This document shows positions 12,412-24,129 of a stretch of DNA of 64,000 nt, one piece after another. Made by a program: the position numbers and the translations under genes. This stretch comes from Cymodocea nodosa. Taxonomy: Eukaryota; Streptophyta; Magnoliopsida; Alismatales; Cymodoceaceae. The DNA is taken from contig CM072335.1 in NCBI GenBank assembly GCA_036874045.1, forward strand, positions 6,034,001 to 6,098,000, read 5' to 3'. The notes beneath the pieces were generated by a model. The model made no database searches, was not told the origin of the DNA, and saw only the letters and a list, made by a program, of their open reading frames with translations. Each line of letters starts with the position of its first letter. Position 1 is the stretch's first letter.

Positions 12412-15005
12412 TGTAAGGAAATTTGTTGTACTTAAAATTAAAACACGAAAATTCCAAATTTTACATTTATAAACCGCAAGCGCATGGTACCTATTGTATT
12501 AAGCATATGTAAGAGCAAGTCGATCCACAAGAAGCTTGTCTTAAACCAATTCAAGGAAATAAATACTTAGCAAAATATTCACATCACTAAAACCATGATA
12601 AAAAATTTAATTACATATTAATAGGTAATAATTACATAAATACGATAAAGAGTTCAAGTATCATCATAAATCCAATAAGCTCCCAAGGTTAAACCTTAGG
12701 AAACTCAAGAAAATTAATGAGTTTCGTCTCTGAAATTACAGAAATTAATCCCAACTTCTAACTCTCCTTACATCCAACCTGGATATTAAAAAATCCAGAG
12801 AAAATATTGGTTGGAAAGATCCTCGAGTTATCTTCGAAATGGTAGTAATTTCATAGACTAAATTATTATAAAAATCTAGAAGTGTTAGATTTACTGACAG
12901 GGCGCAAAACCGTTTTGTAAACTTTCCAAAAATGCACCTTTGGTGCAAAAATCATAACTCGGTCAAAACTCTATAAAATCCTGTGAAATCAGAGAGTTTT
13001 GAACAAAGACTCGTACTACTAATATGGAAAATTGACAGAACAACTTTCCATAAAGTTTGTAGTGCAGGAAATACTTAGGCGTTGAGCATTGAAACTGGTA
13101 GTTGAACAGGAATTCAAAACTGCTGCGACCTCTGAAAGAAAAAATCAAAAACCAACGAAATACATTCTAAAAAAATACAAAATTTACATGACTGTAATCT
13201 AGACGAAATTTATTACAAAATAGAATCAAGAAACACTAAAAAACTCTACGAAAAATGTCTTTTATGAAAGGAGTAATGTAGGGCAGGATTCTGTTTGGCT
13301 AGAATCCAGAACTACAAAAATCCGCTCCTTTCCTCATTCTCCGAAATCACAGAAAATATCTCTACTTATAATAACGATTTCTCCCAAAATAGGCACTAAA
13401 AAATCATGTAAAAATATGCACTGGAAAGGGTTTTAGGTTATCTAAAAGGACACGGTGATTTTATAGTCTAAATCATCCTCAATTGAAAATAACATTAAGC
13501 CGTAGTGAGGTGCGCAAAATGATCTTGAAATAATGCAAAATGTGCACTCACAGTAAAACTCGAGAACTTTATCAATTCTGAATGAAAGTAGACTTATCAA
13601 TCTAATAAACCCAATTTACAAATCTTAAAAATATACTACACAAAGAGAGAAATCGCATCAGACATTTTCGAAAAACTACTGATCGAAAATGTGATTTCGG
13701 ACTGAGAATACACTCTTCGTATAAAATGGAAAAATCAAACCAAACATACTCAAAAAATTAAAAAAAGTATACATAAAGAATTGTCTTTTATTTCTCTACC
13801 AAAATGGATTAAGAATCGATGAAAAAAATTGAGAAAAACTCGATTTACAAAGAAAACAACACAAGGAAAGTTCTGTCTTTACAGTAAACGAACACCTTGA
13901 CTACATGTATTCACATATCTACACGAAAATCATTCATTTTCAGAGGCAAGTTTCATTAAATGAACTAAGAGTTTTACAACATAAAAATGAAGATTATACT
14001 ACTAAAAATAAACCTAAACATGCAAAGACATATGCAATACAAAAACAACATCAAACACAATGATAAGACACAACATATGCAAACATAATGTTAGTTTTTG
14101 GTCAACCCACTCCAAGTTATACCTTTAAATCTCTAACACCTTGAAGTAAGCTCCTGAAGTTGGCCTCCCTCACGTCCTCAAGACTCCAACATGGCTTGCC
14201 ACACCATGTTTTCCTCTTGAAATACTAAGGGGCTTCAAGATTTCACCAAAGGATGAAGGCAACAAGTTTCCTTCTCATGGACGTCCACCAACCATGCCCT
14301 AGTTGGCTCCTTCCTTGCTTTCTCCACGCATATCACCTCCAAATTGGATGAAGAGGCCTCTCCACAAGAGGTTCCTACTGTCCTCCACGCAAGAAAGTTG
14401 TACACCAAAGAAGAAGGGGAGTTGCACCCAACAAAATCACCTTCTATGCACCCACGTCCTTCCTTAGAGCTTCCACGAACATGCCTCCCTTGGGTCTAAC
14501 TTGCTCTCTCCACGCACCACCGAAATCAGCAACACCAGAGAGGAAGTGACTTGCTTCCAAGGAGCTTTGGCCGTCGGTAATCCAAGGAGAAGAAGGAGCC
14601 ACATTTTTGTTTGGAGAGGAGAAGACAAAACCTAGTTTTGGGTTGTCCTTCCTTTTAAATAGACTTGGTAGTTGATCTCTTCCTTAGTAGATCCAACGGT
14701 TGAGATTCATCCATCTTATTTCCTTTAGATAACCTTTAAAACTTAAGTAAACAAATTAAAATATAATAAGAAGAAAACATCTAAGACATCTAAGTAAATA
14801 ATCAATATTCATTCCCATGATCATTAAGTTAATAATCAACAAAAGGGCTAAGTTGTGCAAATTTAAGTCATTAATTCCTATAATCATGCATACTCATGTA
14901 AATGCCTATGTAATGATATTTCAATTATAATCATGCATTATTAACATTTAAGTCATAAGAAGCACAAATAATATCACATAAAAATGCACAATTTTACTCT
15001 TTACA
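12412..15005 (-). mobile_element. solo LTR, Gypsy-like, TSD TTTAC
   Basis: A 2594 bp insertion interrupts the integrase zinc region of copia element 2. It is bounded by TGTAAGG and CTTTACA, and the flanking bases TTTAC occur at 12407-12411 and 15006-15010. Removing it rejoins the host reading frame (GLL to LKFKRDKICDAC-like sequence). It holds no coding sequence, PBS or PPT, so it is a solo LTR. Minus orientation and a Gypsy (Tat/Athila-like) origin are inferred from the segment near 12470-12535, which on the minus strand carries a GATCGACTTGCTC and GCGCTTGCGG arrangement typical of such LTR ends. 14160-14640 is richer in GC than its surroundings. Confidence 0.85.
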
Positions 15006-15010
15006 TTTAC

Positions 15011-17549
15011 CCAATTTGAAATTTAAAAGGATAAAATCTGTGATGCATGTGAATTAGAAAAACAAAAGAAGAGTTCTTTTAAATTAGGTAAGAAAATTAT
15101 ATCTAGAAGAATTTTGGAATTAATTCACATGGATTTATTTGGCCCTACTAAAACAAAAAGATTAGTTGGAAAGAAATATGTATTTGTTCTAGTTGATGAT
15201 TTTTCAAGATATACTTGGGTAATGTTTCTAAGACATAAGAGTGAAGTATTTTAGGAGTTTAAGATCTATCTGAATCTTGTTCAAAATGAAAAGCAATTAA
15301 AAGTTTAGAAAATTAAGAGTGATCATGGAGGGAAATTTGAAAATGAAAATATGGAAAAGTTTTGCCAAGATCTAAGAATAGAACATAGATTTGCCTTTCC
15401 TAGAGCCCTTTCTCAAAATGGAGTTGTAGAGAGAAAGAATAGATCTCTTCAAGAAATGGCTCGAACTATGCTTAATGAAAACAAGATTGCTTATTATTTT
15501 TGGGTTGAGGCAGTTAGTACTGCATGTTATATTTTAAATAGAGTAACCCTAAGAAGAGAATTGAATAAGACTCCTTTTGAACTATGGATGGGTAGAATTC
15601 CTAAAGTTCATTATTTTAAAGCTTTTGGATCAAAATGTTTTATTTTGAATAAAAAAGATAATAAAGATAAATTCGAAGCAAAATCTAAAGAAGGTATATT
15701 TTTGGGACATTCTTCAAGAAGTAAAGCTTATAGAGTTTATAACAAAATTTCTTTGGCTGTTGAAGAATCTATGCATGTAAATTTTGATGAAGAGCCAAGT
15801 AATAATTCGAAAGAAATTTTTGATACTTATGATTGTGAATGTGATGAATTAAATATTGGAGAATCAAGTACCATGAGTCAAGAAAGAAATGATAACCCTT
15901 TTACTCATAAATTCTTACCTCAACATCCTAAGGAGTTTATTATTGGTGATATTTCTAAAGGTGTGCAAACAAGATCTAGGATTAATGTATCCAGGTGCTA
16001 TGCATTTCTATCTGAAATAGAACCTAAAAACATTGATGAGGCATTAAATGATGAATTTTGGATTAGTGCCATGTAGGAAGAACTCAATCAGTTTAGAAGA
16101 AATGAAGTTTGGGACTTAGTTCCTAAACCTCTAGATCATTCAATTATAGGCACTAAATGGATATTTAAGAATAAATCTGATGAATCAGGGCATGTAATTA
16201 GAAATAAGGCTAGACTAGTAGCCCAAGGGTATAACCAGCAGGAGGGAATAGATTTCGAAGAAACCTTTGCTCCTGTAGCTAGATTAGAATGAATTAGATT
16301 TTTTCTAACTTTTGCTACTCATATGAATTTTAAACTATATCAAATGGATGTTAAAAGTGCATTTTTAAATGGTTTAATTAAAGAAGTATATGTTAGGCAA
16401 CCACTTGGTTTTACTGATGCAGATTATCCTGAGCATGTTTTCAAGTTGAAGAATGCCCTATATGGTTTGAAACAAGCTCCGAGAACTTGGTATGATAGGC
16501 TGGAATCTTTTTTGCTAGATAATGGTTTTTCTATTGGTAAGGTTGATAATACCTTATTCTTTAAGAAAAACTATCTAGGTTTGTTAGTTGTTCAGATTTA
16601 TGTTGATGATATCATTTTTGGAGCAACTAATGAAGATTTAAGCAATAAATTTGCAGATCAAATGAAAAATTAGTTTGAGATGAGTTTAATGGGTGAGTTG
16701 ACATTCTTTTTAAGATTGCAGATTAAACAAATGGAAAAAGGAATTTTTATATATTAAGAAAAATATACAAAGCAACTTTTAGAAAAGTTTGGAATGAGTA
16801 ATTGCAAGTCCTCAAGCACTCTTATGAGTTCTTCAATTAAATTGGATAGAGATGAATCTGGACCAACTATTGATATTACTAAATAAAGAGGAATGATAGG
16901 TTCTCCTCTTTATTTAACAGCTTCTAGACTTGAAATCATGTTTAGTGTATGTGCTTGTGCTTGTTTTCAAGCTAAACCAAAGGAATCTCACCTATCAACA
17001 GTCAAAAGGATAATGAAATACTTACAAGGAACTTCAAACTATGGTTTAATGTATTTCAAGGATAGTAACTTAGATCGAATTGGATACAGTGATGCTGATT
17101 ATGCTGGATGCAAGTCTGATAGAAAGAGTACTAGTGGAACTTGCCAACTATTTGGCAATTCATTAATTTCATGGTTTAGTAAGAAGTAGAATTGTGTTGC
17201 CTTATCAACTACTGAAGCTGAATATGTTACTGTTGCCCTATGCTATGCACAAATTCTCTGGATGAAACAAACTATGAAAGATTATGGAATTATATATGGA
17301 AAAACTCCTATTAATTGTGATAGTAATAATGCAATCAGTTTGTCAAAGAATCTTGTGCTGCACTCTTGGGCAAAACATATTGAGATAAGATACCATTTTT
17401 TGAGAGATAATGCTATGAAGGAGAACATTGAGCTGAATTTTGTTTCTACTCATGAGCAGTTGATAGATATATTCACAAAACCTCTTGAAGAAAAATAGTT
17501 CATTAAATTAAGAAGAGATTTAGGAATATGCTGCCTAAACAATTTTTAA
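15011..17549 (+). pseudogene. pol: copia element 2: INT, RT, RNase H
   Basis: This continues the polyprotein after the solo LTR. The zinc cysteines CDAC are near 15040, and the integrase core has HMDLFGP (about 15125), SDHGGKFEN (about 15320) and ERKNRSLQEMAR (about 15430). The RT runs from EPKNIDEAL to YVDDIIFGA (about 16600). RNase H has GYSDADYAG (about 17085), STTEAEY (about 17205), NCDSNNAIS (about 17315) and RYHFLRD, ending LGICCLNNF. Fewer frameshifts are apparent than in element M; breaks are mostly TAG/TAA codons (15253, 16074, 16671, 16755, 17187). In SDHGGKF the residue after GG is Lys where Glu is usual. It is a dead copy of Sirevirus-like type. Confidence 0.9.
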
Positions 17550-19849
17550 ACATTACTTACTATCTTTTATCTTTTACTTTTTAAATATTTGCTTCACCAT
17601 CTTATTTTCTAGTAATTGTTCATATTGAGTTATTTTGATAATCTACTATTGTCTAACTATTCCTTGAGAATAGTTACTAATTTTTATTTGTTTACTAATT
17701 ATTTTTCAAAATCCTTTTAAAAAATATATATATATTAAAAAAAAATAAATAACAAAATTTTCTCATGGGCATTTCTACTGAGTTTGTAGTTTACAATGAT
17801 TTTCTACATCTATATTAAAATCAACTTAGATTAATTCACAAAAATTACTGAAGGCTTTAGCTCCACAAATAGATTAATGCCCACATGACACTTAGAATGG
17901 GGATCTAAATCCGAAAAATAGCCAAGTTACCTTATTAATTCAGTGATTGTATTCCTATTTACTGGACTGAATGTTACATGATTAGATAATTTAGAAGCAT
18001 TTAATATGTAAGGGTGAAAAATAAGGAAAAGTGGTTGGAAGCAATAAGACTCAAGATATTTAACCTGGTCTTGTCCAAATGTTTTTAACTTTCTAAACTT
18101 TCCTATTTTCAGTATTGTCAAAGTGATTGCCAATTAAAAAAAAAAAAAATTAGAATGTTTGTTGCAAAGAGCAATCAACACCAATAAAAAAAAAAGGGGA
18201 AGAAAAACTCAGATTATGGTTATGCAGTATTGACAGTTTCATAATTCTCAGAGATCTTCTTCTCTTCTTAGTTAGTTACATAACAGACATTGTCAAGGGA
18301 AAATATACCTTGGGGTTGCTTCATGGAAATTTCAAACTGGCCAAAGAGAACATATTAAATAATTCTGAATTTCTCTTTTCTAAAACCATTAAGTTATAGT
18401 ACTGAAGTTTATGAAAATTGATTTTTTTAAGGTTAATAAGGTGAACCATAGGATCAAGTCTTTATGCTGAGTGAAATGTGTAATTTACCTAAATGTGGTG
18501 CCTTGAATTCTTTAGTAATCTTCACAAATATTTCATCTTTTAAAATTTAGAAACACAAAAAAATACCGTACTTGCTATTTTTTTCTTACTCATTTAAATA
18601 GGGGGAGTTTCTAAGTTTTTTTTTTCTTTTGTCTTTCTTTCTTGATATTTTTGATTTTCTCCATTTTTAGCTATATTATTTTCTTTTGGTTGGCATATCT
18701 TTAAGGGGAGTTATTTTCTTTACTTGGATAGGTGCTGGAAGTTTTCAGAGAGTTAGCATATTATCTTAGGAGGTTTTCGAATAGTTAAGTCTATAACTAT
18801 CTAAAAAATCCTTTGTTTTGGTAAGTTCTTGTCTTGTGACCTAAGTTTTTTTTTTTTTTTTTTTTTTCCAGACAGTTATCTTGTAACTATTTGAAATTCT
18901 CTTTCTTTTTAGTAAGTTAGGCCTCTAACTCATCGATCTTTGGAACTTTTTGATTCTTTATATATTTTCAGAGGGTTATCTGGTTCATTTTGCCTCAACT
19001 TTTAGATTCTCAATTTCTCCGTCTCTTTCAGTTCGCGCCTCTTTTTTCTCTTCCCTTCTCCTTCATGGCTTCGTTTGGATGATTTTTGCCCTCTCTCAAT
19101 AAGAAAAAGAATAGAAAATTCAAATAATGGAACAATAACTCCAGACAGGTATGGTAGATCTTTCTCTTAGAAAAGCTTAAATCATTATTTTTGATGAAGA
19201 AGAGGTTGTTGATATTGAATCTATTTATGGTACCTCTAACATTGTCACTTATTTACTATATTTGGAGAAACAATTGTTTGTTTATTAACTTTGATAAGAA
19301 CTCATATTTTAATGAATATATTTCATAAGTATATTATCCACAATGTATATATATATATCTAAGAATACCACTAGACAAGAAATTATTGATCAATATAATA
19401 TGATTAGATAAATGATATAGGTTCTATAAATATTTTCATTATTTGTATATCTAATATTTGGAATGGTATTATTACTCATTTTATTAATAATAATTAGATT
19501 TTACAAAAGAGATTAGTAAGATTTAGAAAAAACGTTTATTTCTATATTGTTAAAAATATTTTTTCTATAATTATGAAAAAAATTATTTATTTATATTAAA
19601 GATAAAATAGTTAGTATTACTTTTGGTAATACTTTTAATAATACTACAATCATTTTTTTATTTAAAAATAGATTAACTCTACCAATGTTTTTTATTTATT
19701 TTATTAAATAAGTATGTATTATATAATTAATCTTATAATTCAAGATAATATTAGAGAAATAAGAAATTTTATTAAAAATATTAGATTTATATTAACTTAC
19801 ATTAGAAATTTTGATAAACAATAAGTAAAATTTGATTATATGTGTGATT
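17550..19849 (+). repeat. degenerate 3' region of copia element 2 and AT-rich sequence
   Basis: No intact gene is seen. PPT-like tracts (ATAGGGGGAG near 18599, TAAGGGGAG near 18702) and a poly-T run (18847-18868) occur. 18730-18980 contains decayed versions of the GATAGTTAAGT...AACTATC palindrome found in other copia LTRs here, so an old LTR remnant is likely. A short Met-Ala-Ser start near 19063 could be the stub of an env-like ORF but is closed by stops. 19330-19850 is very AT-rich with nothing recognisable. Confidence 0.4.
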
Positions 19850-20031
19850 CATTGGATTTAACTCATAAAAAATGTAATCTTGATAAAATTTGATTACTCT
19901 TAATAAAGATAACCTTTATAAAAAATTCATATAAACAAGCAGATATATTCATCGAACCGTGGTAGCAAATCCTTTCAATATTCTTCTTAACAAGTTGGGC
20001 ATTCACTTAGTTTTCACGTAACCTCGAGGAG
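19850..20031 (+). pseudogene. pol: end of a degraded copia RNase H
   Basis: Around 19938-20030 the translation across frames reads ADIFIEP, then LNKLGIH, then PRGVL. This matches the usual copia pol terminus (ADIFTK..., LLNKLGI..., LRGSVE). Earlier parts are too decayed to align by eye. It differs from the Sirevirus-like ends in this window, so it is a separate, older element. Confidence 0.55.
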
Positions 20032-20304
20032 TGTTGAAATTTTTATTACTACTTTTATTAACTTATTTCATCTTAACCGTTGTTTTCACCAACGGCTAAG
20101 ATCGCTTGTTCAACGCATATATACATTTTCTCTACTTCACTGCTATAACCTTCTATATATGCACGATGCTACTTGTTGCGTACGTAGTTGCAACCCTTTT
20201 TTGGTGAAACCGTAGCAACCGATGTTGGTATTTTGTTCGATGTTCTTCCATTTTGTATCACTTCTTGCTAGATTTTCCTTTTCCAGCGAAAAATTATTGT
20301 AACA
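20032..20304 (+). repeat. small copia LTR (about 273 bp)
   Basis: TGTTGAAATTTTTATT starts straight after the ACCTCGAGGAG tract at the end of the degraded copia pol, and TTATTGTAACA gives a plausible end. A TATA-like TCTATATATGC lies at about 20154. The size suits small copia LTRs. The 3' limit is an inference, since the partner LTR is not in the window. Confidence 0.45.
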
Positions 20305-22549
20305 CTAAGTAACACGCTGTACGTACTACTACACTTGATATATATTATGCTGTTATATATATTGAATGATCTGCAATATGATATTTATGAACGTTTAATT
20401 TTGAGTTTCAACCCAAGGTAAATATTGTTAAATAAGCAGGTTGAAAACGCTAGCCTTAACTCCAAAGGAACCCAAATTCTTTACCGTGAAAAATTTCATG
20501 AAATGAGCTGTAGCAGACAGGTCTAGAGCAGCTGATGCACGGTTGTTCGTTCGATCTCCTCCTCACGTTTTCTTGTCTCTTCTTCAATCATTTATGTTGT
20601 CCGTTCTCTTTGGATCCCTGATCGATATTTAATTAATTACATGCCAAGTATATATTGTTGAACATATATACAATAACTTTTAAGCATGTGTTTGTTAAAG
20701 AGTCTGGCTCTTCAAGGAATTAAGAACACCTCCAAAGTAAATTAATAAACGCATCCCCATCATATTAATTTCTTGGAAGTCGGAAATACCGTTCTCGAAA
20801 TTCCCTTGCAATTAATGGTTGACTTCCACGACTCTTTTACTACTCCAGGATGCCTGTTAATTGAAGGGCAACCCATTATCTCAATACATGCATGTGCGTG
20901 GATAAGCATATATCGTCATTATTTTTTTTAAAGTTAAAAAAGTATCACTTCTTGTAAATTAAAAGATTCAAATTTGCCATAAAATGATTGAGTAAGGTCA
21001 TGGAGGTATATACATATATATTCTCGTGTCAAATTGCGAAGTTAAATTTTATGGAAAACTAGTAGTTTCCTTCCATTGACGGTTTCGCTTTCGTTTTCAT
21101 GGTGGATGTTCATGGCTTGTCCTCCACGCTGCTTATCATTTGTTTATTTTACGTGTCTCCTCCTTTAATTATTCCACAGAATCAATTAATCATAAGCTGT
21201 GTGCATGGGTTGTGTAGTACACAATTTTATTTTTCCTTCTTTTTTCTCCATCTGCTGGTTGTTTAATTGAGCCCTTCATGCATGAGGTTGGTAGACAGTT
21301 ACCGGCCGAAAGCTATTAAATGCTACTTATACGCTTTTCCCCCGCCTTATCTCTGCCTAATTACTTCTCTTGTCGGTGGGCACAAATGAAGAGAAAAGAA
21401 AAGAGATGCGATGCGTTGATTTATGTATCTTTCTTTTTTCTCAAAGTACAAAGATAAATACATCAGAAATCTTGAAACATGTTGATCTATGGTCAGATTT
21501 TCTACTCAGAAATGAGAAAGATTTGATTAAAATATTAAACGAAGGAGGTAGCAATAAGAAGGCATGAGGTGGTTTCAAGCCGGCCGTTAGATTTCGGTTT
21601 CGGAATGGAGGCCCGGCGTTTGGACGTGGAAGATCGACCACCGTTTGTTTGCGTCCTCTCACGAAGAGGTGGGCGATGTTTTCCCCTTCCGTCTCACGTT
21701 CTATTATTATTATTATTATTATTTACTTGCGTAACGGCCGGCGATGCTTTAAACTACGAATACGTTAATTAAATTGATTCGTTTGTCGATTGACGACATG
21801 CATTGTTTATTAAATATTTAAATGCCAGTCAATCTACAATAATAAGAAACAGACGGACGGACAAATCTGAGGTCTTATAATGCGCGCGTATATGAAGTCG
21901 GCCGGAACGCCTCTTCCTCCTACCTAACAAATCCGTAATCGATAAAATCATTTCTTTCAAATTTAACAAAAAAAAGCATTACATTATAACAAAATAATAA
22001 TATTATTATTAGGACGCGGCGCCGAGTCAAATTAATTAAGGATAGGGGATCTTCCTATCCACCGTCGTGCAGGCCACGTGCCGCATTGTTGTGTTGGGGT
22101 CCTCGTCACGGCCACCAAAGTTTGAATAGGATTGATGGAAATGGATGATTTTAAAAAAGGATTATTCGTTGAAATTTGAAATTTAGTTGTCGGTGTAATC
22201 TGAAAAAATTGAAAATGTCAAATTATTTCATCCGTGTACTCTTTCGGTTTGACTTCTGCCCGACTACCACTACTACCACTACTTCACGTATATTTACAGG
22301 CGGTCCCTCTTGCGTGCGGAGACGAAAAATTATTTTTATATATTTTATAGAACATATATTCATTATTATGCTTCTCAATATATCACAGGTCATCCAGACT
22401 CCATATGCTCATATTCACGCACACTTAACATTCATAATCATAATTTAAAGTCACAATGACGTTCAATATATATAAATGTAATTACATTCATAAATAGTAT
22501 ATAATTACACAATCACATTCTAATGAATAGATAATATTTATGATGATAT
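20305..22549. other. low-copy background DNA, no confident gene
   Basis: This stretch has a more even base composition than the rest and no match to other parts of the window. It contains a TTA microsatellite (about 21700-21722), an ACT/ACC trinucleotide run (about 22262-22281) and a CACGTG box (about 22075). Short ORFs (21370-21567, 21569-21772, 22176-22448) show no recognisable domain and overlap on both strands, so I do not call genes. It may be intergenic DNA. Confidence 0.5.
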
Positions 22550-22649
22550 AAATGTTTCTATTTCTACAAATGATTCAATGTACTCATCTTTTTATTTCCA
22601 TTCATTTAGGTTTTCTACTATTTATATTTAAAATTTTATAAGTTCATCC
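22550..22649 (-). pseudogene. 3' fragment of the E_B F-box/FBA gene
   Basis: This is the piece of the F-box ORF cut off by the Sirevirus-like insertion. On the minus strand it encodes DEL-IKF and NLNEWK-KDEY-type residues, parallel to DELMKFQ and LNEWK-KEEY in the E_A copy near 42950-43030. CATCC at 22645-22649 is one copy of the target duplication. Homology fades at about 22550-22560, so the last roughly 75 residues of the protein are missing. Confidence 0.7.
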
Positions 22650-24076
22650 TGAAAGGATCTTTGTATTTTGATAATGAAAACATTCATGAAAGAAGTGTAT
22701 GTATTTCACAGGTTGCAGGTTGAACAGATATAGATGGAAAAGTCAAAGCAAATTGCAGTCAAATAGACCAGACGAATGCTACATAAGGAATTCAAAATAT
22801 CTCACATTATAAACAGTTCATTCACAGTTAAAAGAGAAAGCCAAGAAATTCACTCAGTTCTTAGCTAAGTACTTGGAAGACAGTTTAAAGTAGTAGAAAT
22901 TCTTTCGAAAAGTTAGAAAGATGGCTATATGGAAAATCAGAAAGTTAAGGAGCTAACTATCCGAAAGTTCAAGGAAAATCAGAAAATTAGGAAGGCTAAC
23001 TATCTGAAATTTAAGTCATTAAATTTCCCACGTGCAGAAATCCAGACAGAAGCTTAAAAGGAATTTTCAGAGAGTTAGAAAGTCAAGTATCCAAAAAACA
23101 AGAAGTTTTAGAAGGTTGCAAATCTAACTATCCGAAACTTAAGTTACTCAATTACCATGTGCAGAAATAAGAAGGCAGCAGTTGGAAGCTTAAAAGAAGA
23201 AAATCGAAGAGTTACTGTAACTAACTATCTGATAGTCAAGAACATTTTGGTGAGTTACAGTTACAAGTATCCGAACTTAAGACTCGTCACGTGTATAACT
23301 TAAATCTCACGTGACAAAAAGGCTTAAGTGGATTTTCGGTGAGTTACAAACATCATTCGGAAAGTTACACAGCTAACTATCCGAAAGTCTAAGAAAATCA
23401 GAAGGTTATCTTGAAACACCTTTCCAAACAGTAACTTACCATATTTAGACCTGCAAATCTATAAGTACAGTAGAATAAATCTATTAAGGAGAAAATATGA
23501 TCGTTGGACTTACAAGTATAAATACAAACAGATCATTCAATATTCAGTAGAGTTAAGTAGTGAGATTACACAAACAATCATTTATAGAGATACAGTATAC
23601 ATTGCAGATCAACTACTATTACAGAAGAAAGCTCAATTCAAATTGACTACAACATAGAATCAATTGAAAGTTAGATTTATAAGAAGATTCTTAAAGCTCT
23701 CCAAGTGCTAAAAGTTTGGTCTAAGAAGGATCATTTGGTTTGTGGCTTCTACCTTAAAGCTTCATTCAAGATGTTGGTTAGAGCTACGACCTAAAAGCTC
23801 AAGTGGTTAGTTCTTGCTTCGACCTGAAAGCAAGTGTGTAAGTGTTGAAACATTTAGTGAAGTCCAAGTGATCCTTGGGGGTGGACTAGCCGAGTTGGTG
23901 AACCACCTAAAATTCCCTTGTGTTTCTTACTTTTATTTCCGCTATGCATGTTTAATCTTCTATTTAACACTTGTGAAAATTTTTTAATCAATTTAGTTAG
24001 TAAAGTCAAAAAAAGTTCTAAAGTACACTTAAATCACCATTCACCCCCCCTCTAGTGAAGGCATATGTTCCTAACA
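22650..24076 (+). repeat. 5' LTR of the deleted Sirevirus-like element
   Basis: 1427 bp, from TGAAAGGATCTTTG to GTTCCTAACA. It contains repeated GGAAAATCAGAAAGTTA and AACTATCCGAAA words forming short inverted repeats, and CACGTG-type boxes. TTTTGATAATG near 22668 is the LTR-side arm of the PPT/LTR inverted repeat. Confidence 0.9.
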
Positions 24077-24078
24077 AT

Positions 24079-24090
24079 TGGCATCAAAGC
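24079..24090 (+). other. primer binding site, initiator Met-tRNA type, mutated
   Basis: TGGCATCAAAGC lies 2 bp after the LTR. It differs by two transitions from TGGTATCAGAGC seen in the element at 43901, the usual copia PBS complementary to initiator tRNA-Met. Confidence 0.8.
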
Positions 24091-24129
24091 CGGTTGATCT
24101 TTTTTTTTTAGATTTAACCATCTAAGATC

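Noticed and set aside
12745..13148. Two minus-strand ORFs inside the solo LTR
   Set aside because: No motif is visible and the LTR is non-coding. ORFs of this length are expected by chance.
21370..21772. Two adjacent short ORFs in the background DNA, one with a Leu-rich stretch
   Set aside because: The Leu run comes from a TTA microsatellite, an ORF overlaps on the other strand, and there is no domain or start context to support a gene.
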